A DNA stretch of 64,000 nucleotides from the NCBI RefSeq assembly GCF_004194535.1, contig NZ_CP025781.1, positions 682,001 through 746,000 of the forward strand, in the 5' to 3' direction. The notes beneath the pieces are model-generated. The model did no database searches and had not been told where the DNA came from. It saw only the letters and a program-made list of their open reading frames with translations. The DNA comes from Iodobacter fluviatilis. Its GTDB lineage: Bacteria > Pseudomonadota > Gammaproteobacteria > Burkholderiales > Chitinibacteraceae. The position numbers and the translations under genes were made by a program. Shown here in pieces: positions 41,507 through 49,409 of the stretch; position 1 is the first letter of the stretch; each line of letters opens with the position of its first letter.

Positions 41507-42659
41507 TGCATCAACGTGGACTGCATGCGCCATTACGCTGGGCCTATACCGTGCTGGGTTGCATGATGGTTTTGCTTGGCATCATTGGTGCATTTTTACC
41601 GGTAATGCCCACCACCATTTTTTTACTAATGGCACTGGCTTGCTTTAGCAAATCATCACCTAAGTTTGAACAATGGTTATTGCAGCATCCACGCTTTGGC
41701 CCATCACTACAGTCATGGCGGCAGCATCGCGTGGTGCCATTACGCGCCAAACGCGCCGCCTGCCTTGGTATGCTGTTTGGGCTAGTGATCCTCTCCCTCA
41801 CCCCCGCCCCGTGGTGGGTGGTTGTAGGAGTGGGTATCACAGAGTTGATGGTGGCAATCTACTTAATCCGCCGCCCTTCTGAGATCCAAGAAAACAGCAA
41901 CTCAGCTAATTCAGTCATCACGCAACACGCGCCAACGCATAAGCCAACTAAGCAACGGCTATGGAAATACTGCCTAAGCCTGAGTTTGCTACTGCATTTA
42001 GGCCTACTCGGTTATTTTTGCGCAAACTGGAGTACGCCCAATACCGTAACAGCGCATGAAAGCCAGCAACTTGAAGTCACCATACTGCAAGCCCCAGCCC
42101 TAGCCGTGCCATTAGAAGACAAAGTAGCACCGAAAGTGAGCCAAGCCGCGGCCAAACAAGCGCCTAAAACCGCCAAGCCAACACCTCAGGCTACTCCACA
42201 GCCCATTGAAACCAAGGCCCCCCAACAAAGAGCACTGTATCTAGCCTAAGCGCTAGTATCAGCAGCCCGCCCAAAACCAAAGAACAAAGCGCCGAAACCG
42301 GCCCATTAAATAAATCGACCTCCATTGCCGCCGCCCCAGCGGCGGCACCCGCTTCCACCCAGCAAGCCAGTGGTGGCAGCAATAGCTGGGAAGGCAAAAT
42401 ACTTGCGCGGCTAGAACGCTTTCGCCGCTACCCCACCGCATCCCGCATACGTGGCGATGAAGGCGTAGCTTACTTGCGCATTAAAATAAATCGCGAAGGG
42501 CAAGTTTTAGCAGCCAAACTAGAGCGCAGCTCTGGCGTACCCGCGTTAGACCGCGCCGCCTTAGAAGCCCTAGAGCGCGCAGCGCCCCTACCACGCATCC
42601 CGCCAGAGCGGCCAGATGAAGCAGAGCTGCTGGTACCATTTGAGTATTTTATTAACTGA
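41506..42659 (+). pseudogene. DUF454 (YbaN-like)-TonB fusion, one-base frameshift
   Basis: The first frame (41506-42249) encodes a DUF454 membrane domain (TVLGCMMVLLGIIGAFLPVMPTTIFLLMALACF), then a further transmembrane anchor (YCLSLSLLLHLGLLGYFC) and a Pro/Ala/Lys-rich linker typical of TonB. The frame is lost at C6 (42218-42223). In the next frame the linker continues and ends with a TonB C-terminal domain: GKILARLERFRRYPTASRIRGDEGVAYLRIKINREGQV to LVPFEYFIN at 42659. Adding one base in the C run restores a ~384-residue fusion. It would supply energy to the neighbouring receptor. A sequencing error or slippage-based switching are both possible. Confidence 0.8.
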
Positions 42660-43158
42660 TGTGACACCGCTAAATCAATTTAAGAACAAACCACCCCAAA
42701 CCCCATACGGATTTACGCCACGCGCACCGTCACTGGCGTACCCAATTGCGTGAAGCGATTTAAGTACGGCGTGATAGGCCTTGCAATGAGGGAGGGTACT
42801 TGCTCGGTTCAGGTTTGCTCATGGGTTCATTCTGAAAGAATGTAAGAATTGGCCGATTTGTGCAACAAAACCACACATTTCCACTACGTCACAAGTGCAG
42901 TTTTTTCTTATTTACCTAAGGCACTCCCCTCACCTGATAAACGTACGCTGCGCGAATAAAGGACTATCTGCTTCGCGTTGTCGCATCTGGGTTTGATTGA
43001 TTGCGATGGTCATCCCCAATAGATAGAGTATTCGTTCACTTTTAGCGTTTTGAGCTGAGTCCGCAAGAGGTATGAGCAGATTTATTTTAATATTTTATTG
43101 CTAGATTATTATCTTATAATATTATTATTTATTAGCGTAGCTGCTAATTAATTTATAT
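42660..43158. other. Intergenic region upstream of the aerolysin homologue
   Basis: About 500 bases with no credible gene. The last ~80 bases are very AT-rich and should hold the toxin promoter. No sequence for a known regulator stands out. Confidence 0.45.
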
Positions 43159-44640
43159 ATGGTTAATTTTAAGGCGTATATTTTGGCTTATAACATCAAA
43201 AGAAATATTTTTTCTATTACAATGGCATTGTATGCAGGCAACGTTTTTTCTGAAAATGTTAATATGTATGAAGTGTATCGGCAATCATTTTTCGCTGAGA
43301 AAAACTGCACTCCCGGCTATAAGCTATTGACCGCTGATAATGCAAGGGTGTTGCAGAGTTGGTTGGTAAGTAGAATGGGCGTGTGGGAGATAATGGCTTT
43401 AGCTAATAATTGGACTATTAGTGGTTCGGGGCATAAAGGTCAAATTAAAGTTGACAAAGTTATTCCTGTGGAAGCGTGGTGCACACCTGTAACCCCTTCA
43501 TTAAAACCTACAATTCCAATACTCGACCCGATAATTTTCCCTGAAAGTAGTCATGCTGTTTTTGAGTGGAACTTGGTCAATAAAGAAAGTTTTTTTCAAC
43601 CTCTCTCCCTTTTGGGCCATTTATTTGGATACGCTTGGGCAGCGGGAAGTAATGCGGATAAAATTGGTCACGGTATGGTTATTAGCCGGTCGTTAACTAA
43701 GCCAGGTGGATATCTGATCCAAGGGTATAAAGAAGGAACTTGCGATGGTTATCGCTGTAAAGACAGATTATCAATAGAAGTTGATAATTTTAATTACTTG
43801 ATTGATTCGGGTCAATTTAATATTGACTCGATTACTTCTTCGGAAAAGAAGAAAATAGCAAGTAAATCTGTTTTTATAACAAATAATTCCGATATTCAGC
43901 AAACTAGTCACGTCTCATTGTCTTATATTGTTTCATCAAATTGGTCTAAAAAAGATAAATATGAATATAGTCAGAAAGTGACAACAATGAATCAATTTAA
44001 ATGGCCATTTGTTGGTGAAACTAATATTACTATTGAGGTTGGTGCAAACCAAACTTGGGAATCATTAAAAGGGGGGGGCGATTCAAAAACCATAACAGAT
44101 ACGGTTTTTGTCACTGCCCCTCCTCACAGTAAAATAGAAGTTTTTATGGAAACATATGTTTCTAATATTGAGTATCCCTATACATTTGATGCGGATGTGA
44201 GTTATGACGTTCATTTTTCTGGGTTTATGCGGCGTGCAGGAAATGCCTTGCTTAGCCATGACCAAAGTTGGCCCACGATCAATAAAAAATATACAATAGG
44301 TCGAGCCACTGATTCAATGACAAACCTACCTTATCAGTATAGCAACCCAGGCTTAGGAGATACGGGCGACTATTGGGATTGGCGTTGGATGACTGATCAT
44401 TACGGTAAGAAATTGGTTAAAGATACTTTAACTCAAGTGACTCAACCTTTGAAAGTCAAAATAAAAGGTGTTTTTACTGCAAACACAGCATATGGGTCAT
44501 CCATTGTGTATGGTCCATCCATCCCCCTCTCCACTCGATCCACTCGATCCACTCGATCGGTGGAGAGGGGATTAAGTAATGCTGAATTGGAAAAGCATGG
44601 GATCAAAAATTTACAAATTACAGTGAAAAGAGTGCAGTAA
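43159..44640 (+). CDS. Aerolysin-family pore-forming toxin
   Basis: 493 residues, the same length as Aeromonas proaerolysin. A signal-like N-terminus ends near FSENVN. The cysteines C50, C108, C195 and C200 fall at the spacing of the two aerolysin disulphides. Near-identical blocks include GTCDGYRCKDRLSIEVDNFNY, TSSNWSK-like SSNWSKKDKYEYSQKVTTMNQFKWPFVGET and FDADVSYDVHFSGFMRRAGNALLSH. The alternating-residue stretch at ~240-270 would form the membrane beta-hairpin. Before the C-terminal peptide is STRSTRSTRSVER (458-470), a basic, protease-sensitive activation loop encoded by 9-base repeats. Codons 305-307 lie in a G8 run (44071-44078). Family membership is firm; target cells are not known. 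Confidence 0.92.
   Translation: MVNFKAYILAYNIKRNIFSITMALYAGNVFSENVNMYEVYRQSFFAEKNCTPGYKLLTADNARVLQSWLVSRMGVWEIMALANNWTISGSGHKGQIKVDKVIPVEAWCTPVTPSLKPTIPILDPIIFPESSHAVFEWNLVNKESFFQPLSLLGHLFGYAWAAGSNADKIGHGMVISRSLTKPGGYLIQGYKEGTCDGYRCKDRLSIEVDNFNYLIDSGQFNIDSITSSEKKKIASKSVFITNNSDIQQTSHVSLSYIVSSNWSKKDKYEYSQKVTTMNQFKWPFVGETNITIEVGANQTWESLKGGGDSKTITDTVFVTAPPHSKIEVFMETYVSNIEYPYTFDADVSYDVHFSGFMRRAGNALLSHDQSWPTINKKYTIGRATDSMTNLPYQYSNPGLGDTGDYWDWRWMTDHYGKKLVKDTLTQVTQPLKVKIKGVFTANTAYGSSIVYGPSIPLSTRSTRSTRSVERGLSNAELEKHGIKNLQITVKRVQ
44522..44571 (+). repeat. 9-base tandem repeat within an inverted repeat, in the toxin activation loop
   Basis: CCACTCGAT occurs three times in tandem (44531 on), encoding Ser-Thr-Arg units. 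The array is framed by CCCCTCTCCAC on the left and its inverse GTGGAGAGGGG on the right, which could fold as a long hairpin. Confidence 0.8.
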
Positions 44641-44952
44641 TTATTTCTATTTTTTTAGGCTCCTTTAATATATTGCATGCAATACATTAACGGTAATCAC
44701 CCCAGCCCCCATTTTTAAGCTCACTTAAAAGTAGAGGTCAAGCATCTAATGCCCGTTTTTGTTTCGGGCTTGAATCTACCATAAGGCCATCATTAGCTTT
44801 GTATAATCACAGCTGCGAAATTGATACGCTGGTGGCCACCCCGATCAAATTCCAGAGTGGCCACAGCCGGTTTTAGCTAAATGCAACACCCGCAATCACA
44901 CTGCGGGTGTTGGCCTGATTACTATCTTTTTCATCCAGTCTATCGAAATAGC
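44641..44952. other. Intergenic region between convergent toxin genes
   Basis: About 310 bases. A pair of GTGGCCAC segments at ~44842-44873, around CCCCGATCAAATTCCAGA, looks like the inner repeats of an IS21-type element end, but no transposase is left. A strong hairpin AACACCCGCA/TGCGGGTGTT (44884-44911) could end the toxin transcripts. Confidence 0.4.
44884..44911. terminator. Hairpin between convergent genes
   Basis: Stem AACACCCGCA / TGCGGGTGTT with a 7-base loop. There is no T-tract on either side, so termination is only likely by position. Confidence 0.5.
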
Positions 44953-47517
44953 TTAATGGCTTAGCTCAGGGATTGCGTCAGGGATAATTGTTTCATCTTC
45001 ATGCCAGAACAAATCCCGGCGATTTTCATAGCGCTCCGCAAACGACATTTCAGGGCTCAAATCATATTTTAATGTGGCTTTGAGTTTTTCAAATGCAGCT
45101 GTTGCCACTGCCGGAGATGCTGTGGCGTGTGGGTTAATCAGCAGCTCTGCGGTTCTTGCCTCAGCATTTTCTTTAAGAATACTCAGGGTGGCTTCTGTAT
45201 TATTAAACGGCCCAAGCGCAAACATAATGTCTTCTGGCGGAATATTCAAAGTCGCAATTTCATGCAAAGTTTCACCGCGCAAAGAAGTCTCAACAGCCAC
45301 ACCGCCACGATTAAGCTCAATGGCATAAACATAGCCGCGCTGGTTGTGTACGGCATAGGCAACGGCAACCGCTTCATTCTGACTGGTTGAAATCACACCG
45401 CGGATGGCTTGGGTATGCTTTGCTAATCGTATATATTCCACCGGGCCCAAGCGGCGGTTAAAGCCTGAGTGGAAGATTTCATCCGGCAAGCGTTCATCGC
45501 CCCTGAAGGTGGTGATACCTTTCAGCCTGGATTCGTAACTATATAAAAACGGCACTTGACTGATTTCCATCTGCGCTTGCTTATTTAAACGATGCAGGGC
45601 TTTTACATCGGTTAGTTTGGCGTATGGGTCAACTTTCATCTCTAATTCTAAAAAATCACGGGTGACATCATCAAGACGCCCGCTCATATTTGCATAGCCA
45701 GAGCCACCTAATCCGGGGCGCTTCGGCAGGTCTTCCGGCAGAACAATTTCTGATGGCAAAGTGCCCGCGGCGCTTACAGAAGCACTACCTTCATCACTTA
45801 TTTCACTGACTACACCCCCTTTTAAACCGCCACGACCCAGCCATTGAACTTCTCCGGTGTCATAAGAGATAGTCCGAAACACGCGTGAGTCAGTGAGAAT
45901 TCGCCCGCTTAAGGGATCAACCTCCTTATACATGCCAAATCCATCGGCTTTAAGTAATACATTCCTAGCCTGATCCGTGAGTTTAACGCCTAGTAATTCC
46001 TCACCTGTTTGAGGGTGTGTGATCACTTTCGGGGTATGAGAGAAGACCGCCATATCTGACTCTGAAATCCCGCGGTTAAGCAGGATTTGGTTATCCATAT
46101 TCGCAGCAACAGAGACCAGCGATTCTGATACATCACGACCAAATTTAACGACAGTAGGAATAACAGCGGTGGCAGCAAGCAGCGCGGCGTTTACGGCCGT
46201 CATTTTGGCCGCTTGCTGCCGTTCAGCGAAGGTATCTCCATTAATAGACTGATCGATACTCAAACCAAGCTGGGTTGTGCTGATGGCAAGCATAAGAGGA
46301 ATGCCAAGCTCTGGTAAAACAATATCCATGATCGGTAATACAGAGAACAAAGAATAAGTGGTACTCAGAATATAATCGCGCTCTGCTTCACTATTAGATT
46401 TGATCACGGTATCGCCATCGCTGGCCATTCTGGCTTTTTGAATCTCGGTTAAACGAGCAAACACATCACCATACAGCGGATGCTTTTTCATCATGAAATA
46501 AGAGTCATCCCATGACTGATTTGCCAGGGCATTGAGCGAGGAATCCACCCCTGAATAACTTACCCCATCCTGTCGATCATATAAACTAAAGTGTTTTGCC
46601 AGTGCTTGCCTAGAAGCTGTTGATTGTATGGCTCTGTAGAGTATTTTTTTAAGCTGCCGCTCATTATTAAATGCAATAAATGGCTGATCGGCGCCCGGAA
46701 TATAAAGTAAACCCGGCTCATGGCCTTGTTGCTCAATAAGAAGGATATCGCTTGAATCATAACCATAGATATCAAAACGATAAACATACACATCATCCGG
46801 GCGTTTACCTTTAATGACCGCTCTAGCCAGTTGATATTGCGCCTGATTGAGCAAACCCAGCTTATATTGTTGATAAGCAGAAAAGGCAAAGTTATCACGC
46901 ATTAAATGCGTAAACTTTTCACTATATTTTTGCCAGAATTGTTTTAATGCCGCAGTATAGGAAGCTTGAATATCTAAATCGTAATAATCAATATCCCACA
47001 ATTTTGATGAAAGCAGCCGTACTTCATTATGCTCATTATATTGGCTAGCCCCTGCTCCTTTAGTATAAACCCCCGTAAATAAATTAATATCCCCCGGAAA
47101 ACCATCACGAAATTCATTAAAGATATTAAGCATTACCGCCTGAGTAAGCGTGTATGAGCGTGCGGGCTGCTCCGTGTGCTCCCAGCCGTTATAACTTCTT
47201 GGACTGCTATTGGCACCATTAAACATATTGAAGAAAGTATTACTGGGATCAATATCATGATAACCGTGTTTTTCGAGCGCCTTTTTTAGCTCTTTCTCGG
47301 CAATAGTATGTGGATCAGGAATAGCTTGCAAAAGCTGAGCATGATCTTGAGCAAAATTAATTTTCCAAGCCTGATCATAACGGATTAACAATTCATCAGA
47401 TAAAGCAGGCGGCGTTACTTTAGCAACATTTTTGTTTGGTAAGGCCGCCAAGGAATATTGCGCCGTAAATGCCGATGCAATGACAAAGCCCATTTGAATA
47501 AATATTGATTTTTTCAT
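44953..47517 (-). CDS. Secreted toxin: DUF6543-like N-terminus and pertussis-S1-like ADP-ribosyltransferase
   Basis: 854 residues with a signal peptide (MGFVIASAFTAQYSLAA). Residues ~40-480 resemble DUF6543, the N-terminal module of dermonecrotic-type toxins (Trp-rich helices, PFIAFNNERQLKKIL), with hydrophobic stretches at ~385-420 and ~440-456 that could cross a membrane. The C-terminal ~190 residues have an ADP-ribosyltransferase core of the R-S-E class: R672 in TFRGDERLPDEIFHSGF, STS at 710-712 in GVISTSQNEAVAVAYA, and candidate E749 in RGETLHEIATLNIPPEDI, matching pertussis toxin S1 SEYLAH..IPPENI. It is convergent with the aerolysin gene. The substrate protein is unknown. The assignment of the ART fold is strong; that of DUF6543 is moderate. 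Confidence 0.82.
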   Translation of the reverse strand: MKKSIFIQMGFVIASAFTAQYSLAALPNKNVAKVTPPALSDELLIRYDQAWKINFAQDHAQLLQAIPDPHTIAEKELKKALEKHGYHDIDPSNTFFNMFNGANSSPRSYNGWEHTEQPARSYTLTQAVMLNIFNEFRDGFPGDINLFTGVYTKGAGASQYNEHNEVRLLSSKLWDIDYYDLDIQASYTAALKQFWQKYSEKFTHLMRDNFAFSAYQQYKLGLLNQAQYQLARAVIKGKRPDDVYVYRFDIYGYDSSDILLIEQQGHEPGLLYIPGADQPFIAFNNERQLKKILYRAIQSTASRQALAKHFSLYDRQDGVSYSGVDSSLNALANQSWDDSYFMMKKHPLYGDVFARLTEIQKARMASDGDTVIKSNSEAERDYILSTTYSLFSVLPIMDIVLPELGIPLMLAISTTQLGLSIDQSINGDTFAERQQAAKMTAVNAALLAATAVIPTVVKFGRDVSESLVSVAANMDNQILLNRGISESDMAVFSHTPKVITHPQTGEELLGVKLTDQARNVLLKADGFGMYKEVDPLSGRILTDSRVFRTISYDTGEVQWLGRGGLKGGVVSEISDEGSASVSAAGTLPSEIVLPEDLPKRPGLGGSGYANMSGRLDDVTRDFLELEMKVDPYAKLTDVKALHRLNKQAQMEISQVPFLYSYESRLKGITTFRGDERLPDEIFHSGFNRRLGPVEYIRLAKHTQAIRGVISTSQNEAVAVAYAVHNQRGYVYAIELNRGGVAVETSLRGETLHEIATLNIPPEDIMFALGPFNNTEATLSILKENAEARTAELLINPHATASPAVATAAFEKLKATLKYDLSPEMSFAERYENRRDLFWHEDETIIPDAIPELSH

Positions 47518-47780
47518 GGTTTTACTTTAGAAAACAGGAAGAGAATTGGCTGTATCTCGGTGAGAAATAAACTTAGCCAAGAGGAAGCAAAAAAAAATAC
47601 TCAGACATAAATATATTTAATCAACATAATTAAATGCCAGCTTATTTTTAATTCAAACAAAAATTAAAATTATGGCAAATAAAAATTTGCAAATACCAAC
47701 GCGAGCACTTCAAGGAAAATTATTACTTTTGGATTAAATAACAAACAGCCTCAATATTGCTTACAAAAAAATGGATCAGT
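47518..47780. other. AT-rich upstream region of the ART toxin
   Basis: About 260 bases, very AT-rich, expected to contain the toxin promoter on the minus strand. No gene or clear element. Confidence 0.4.
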
Positions 47781-47876
47781 GGGGGTAGGTCTTACATTTT
47801 GCATAAGATAAAATTTATAGTGGTTTCCAAAGCTGGGCAAATTGATTGCCCCATATCAAATATAAGACCTGACCCT
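47781..47876. repeat. Miniature inverted-repeat element, family 3 (copy 2)
   Basis: Begins GGGGGTAGGTCTTACATTTT and ends AAATATAAGACCTGACCCT, an imperfect inverse. It is the reverse complement of 7313-7405 with interior similarity throughout. It borders the downstream end of the cassette-like gene at 47901. Confidence 0.75.
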
Positions 47877-47900
47877 GTAGGTTTTGCTGAGACTATTGAA

Positions 47901-48431
47901 TTACGTTTTTTCCAAAATAGAGAAAACATCACCATCGGCGCCCTCGATGTCGCAATCATGCCGAAAACCCGTAAGCACTTTACTCAGCTCTGCCGGAACA
48001 TCAAACAAATAATCGCAAGGATTTTCGTCCGCTTTCAATTCAGCCAATAATTTCGAATAAATCTCTGAGAAACACACAGGGGGTGTCCCTGTTACTTCCA
48101 TGTGCTCTAATCCTGAATCTGAATCATGTGCAACATGCCAAACGGAGTCGCCATTTACATAGCTCATGGCCAGAGTAGTCATTGAACACTCTTCAACTAC
48201 GAACGCCATTACTTCACAGCCTGCAGATAAAGCCTTTAGGTTTTTGTCTTCAATTTCTTCAGGGCATGGATCATTGAAAAATATCAACTGCCAGCCCGAT
48301 GGCAAAAGAGCTTCAGCAATATCAGATTCAGGCAACTCTTCTCGCTCACCTGTTTCTCGAAGTTGAAGTTGCTCTCGCACTGCCTCGGGAGCTATCCCGC
48401 GAATAGTGATCCATGAAACGTGGAAACCCAT
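47901..48431 (-). CDS. Hypothetical protein of a cassette-borne family
   Basis: A 176-residue soluble acidic protein with no signal peptide. It opens MGFHVSWITIRGIAPEAVREQLQLRETGEREELPES and continues LPSGWQLIFFNDP, the pattern of an uncharacterised family often met in variable genome regions. It starts 22 bases downstream of the attC core site at 48453, with AAAGGA before the ATG, which is how integron cassette genes lie. No catalytic motif is visible. It could be an immunity- or defence-related protein, but nothing in the sequence proves that. Confidence 0.7.
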   Translation of the reverse strand: MGFHVSWITIRGIAPEAVREQLQLRETGEREELPESDIAEALLPSGWQLIFFNDPCPEEIEDKNLKALSAGCEVMAFVVEECSMTTLAMSYVNGDSVWHVAHDSDSGLEHMEVTGTPPVCFSEIYSKLLAELKADENPCDYLFDVPAELSKVLTGFRHDCDIEGADGDVFSILEKT

Positions 48432-48449
48432 AAATATTTCCTTTGAACA

Positions 48450-48517
48450 GTTCTAACATTTGAATTAACCGGCCTGCGCAGCTTTTTGCGCAGGTCTGGT
48501 TGAATGATTGGTTAGCC
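48450..48517 (-). other. Integron attC recombination site
   Basis: On the minus strand the ends are GGCTAACCAATCATTCAACC and GGTTAATTCAAATGTTAG, which are imperfect inverses with the usual unpaired bases. The centre GACCTGCGCA-AAAAGC-TGCGCAGG forms a long stem. The R'-like core GTTAGAA fits GTTRRRY loosely. The upstream ORF ends inside it with NHSTRPAQKAAQAG, a typical attC-encoded tail. Confidence 0.8.
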
Positions 48518-48934
48518 GTGGCAAGGTGGCGAGCAATGCTTTTGTGACCCCAACGACAATAAGAATGTCGGCGGGAATGATGAAAAATGGACCGAACATC
48601 GATACAACATAGGCCGGCCCACCACCAGGAATGGTTGATGCAAATAGGCGCGGGACTAGGTACAAAACAATCAGACCTACGCCTATAAGGATTGGTGTTT
48701 TTCCCGGAATTTCCTTCGGGAGACGGCTTTTTAGTTGTGCTTTGCGAACGAAGATGATTGCAGCAACTGCGGCGGGAATGTAGTTCGCAAGAAGCATGGC
48801 TGAGTGAAACCACGCTGGTGATGCTTTGCCGAAGATTGGACCGTACATGCCACCAAGCAACATGCCTAATAGCTGCCCCCGAATGGAAACAACTTGGCGA
48901 GAAGGACGGTGATTCCAAGGGTGATGATGGGCAT
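48465..48934 (-). pseudogene. Cassette-borne small membrane protein, one-base frameshift
   Basis: The intact part (48465-48863, 132 residues) has about three transmembrane helices (AMLLANYIPAAVAAIIFV, PILIGVGLIVLYLVPRLF, FFIIPADILIVVGVTKALL). A better N-terminus begins at ATG 48934: MPIITLGITVLLAKLFPFGG, which continues as QLLGMLLGGMYGPIFG only if one base is added in the run C5 at 48876-48880. Thus the ORF start at 48863 is probably an artefact of a frameshift. The gene lies 16 bases after a core-like site GTTAGCT (48950-48956, minus) and ends in the attC at 48450. The product is not known. Confidence 0.65.
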
Positions 48935-49182
48935 AAGGAAGTTCCTAGCAGCTAACAAGATGTAGACACTCTAAAATGGCAGTAAAACTACCACCTTAGG
49001 TGTATAAAAACGCTGCGTCCCTTTGAAATACCTTGCGGGGCGCGATCTGAAGTATTTCGGTCGATATATTACACACGATTGAGCGGAAATTCCCACCTTT
49101 GTCTTGCTTTTTAGTCAGCTATGTGATTTATTTACTATGGTTAAATGTAAGTTTTTGTTTGAATTTGGCAGGTAAAGCATAG

Positions 49183-49254
49183 GTCAGGTATTACATTTGA
49201 CATCAGATAAAATTTACAGTGATATGTAAAGCCAATTAAATTGGTTGCTTGTCC
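49183..49254. repeat. Miniature element, family 3 (copy 3, truncated)
   Basis: GGTCAGGTATTACATTTGAC followed by GATAAAATTTACAGTG, matching the left and middle parts of copy 2 at 47781. The right end is missing where the intron relic begins. Confidence 0.65.
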
Positions 49255-49274
49255 CAATAACTGTTACTGCGAAC
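49255..49274 (-). mobile_element. Relic of a group II intron 5' end
   Basis: AATAACTGTTACTGCGAAC corresponds to the first ~19 bases of the intron on the minus strand with one change. It is followed by CACTGGCCCCAGTTATTT, a degenerate family-1 right end, so the intron once sat at the standard position. Confidence 0.65.
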
Positions 49275-49301
49275 CACTGGCCCCAGTTATTTACTGGGCG
49301 T

Positions 49302-49325
49302 AAAAAAGGCCCGCTATTGCGGGCC
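49302..49325 (-). terminator. Terminator after the Tle1-like gene
   Basis: Stem GGCCCGC / GCGGGCC with a 4-base loop (49308-49325), with T6 after it on the minus strand. It lies 85 bases beyond the stop of the DUF2235 gene. Confidence 0.85.
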
Positions 49326-49409
49326 AGATACTAATTAAAAAAACGCTCAACTGATTAATTGCTTTGCCTTCATTATTTCTTTGTTAAACCTTTCCCCACC
49401 CAGTGTGAG

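Larger units (their letters stand above)
48957..49301. other. Non-coding region with element remnants
   Basis: About 345 bases without a gene. 49183-49254 is a truncated family-3 element (GGTCAGGTATTACATTTGAC start). 49255-49274 is a relic of the group II intron 5' end, and 49275-49292 the degenerate right end of a family-1 element. Confidence 0.6.

Noticed and set aside
44840-44875. Intact IS21-family element between the toxin genes
   Set aside because: Only a pair of GTGGCCAC motifs remains; there is no istA or istB coding sequence.
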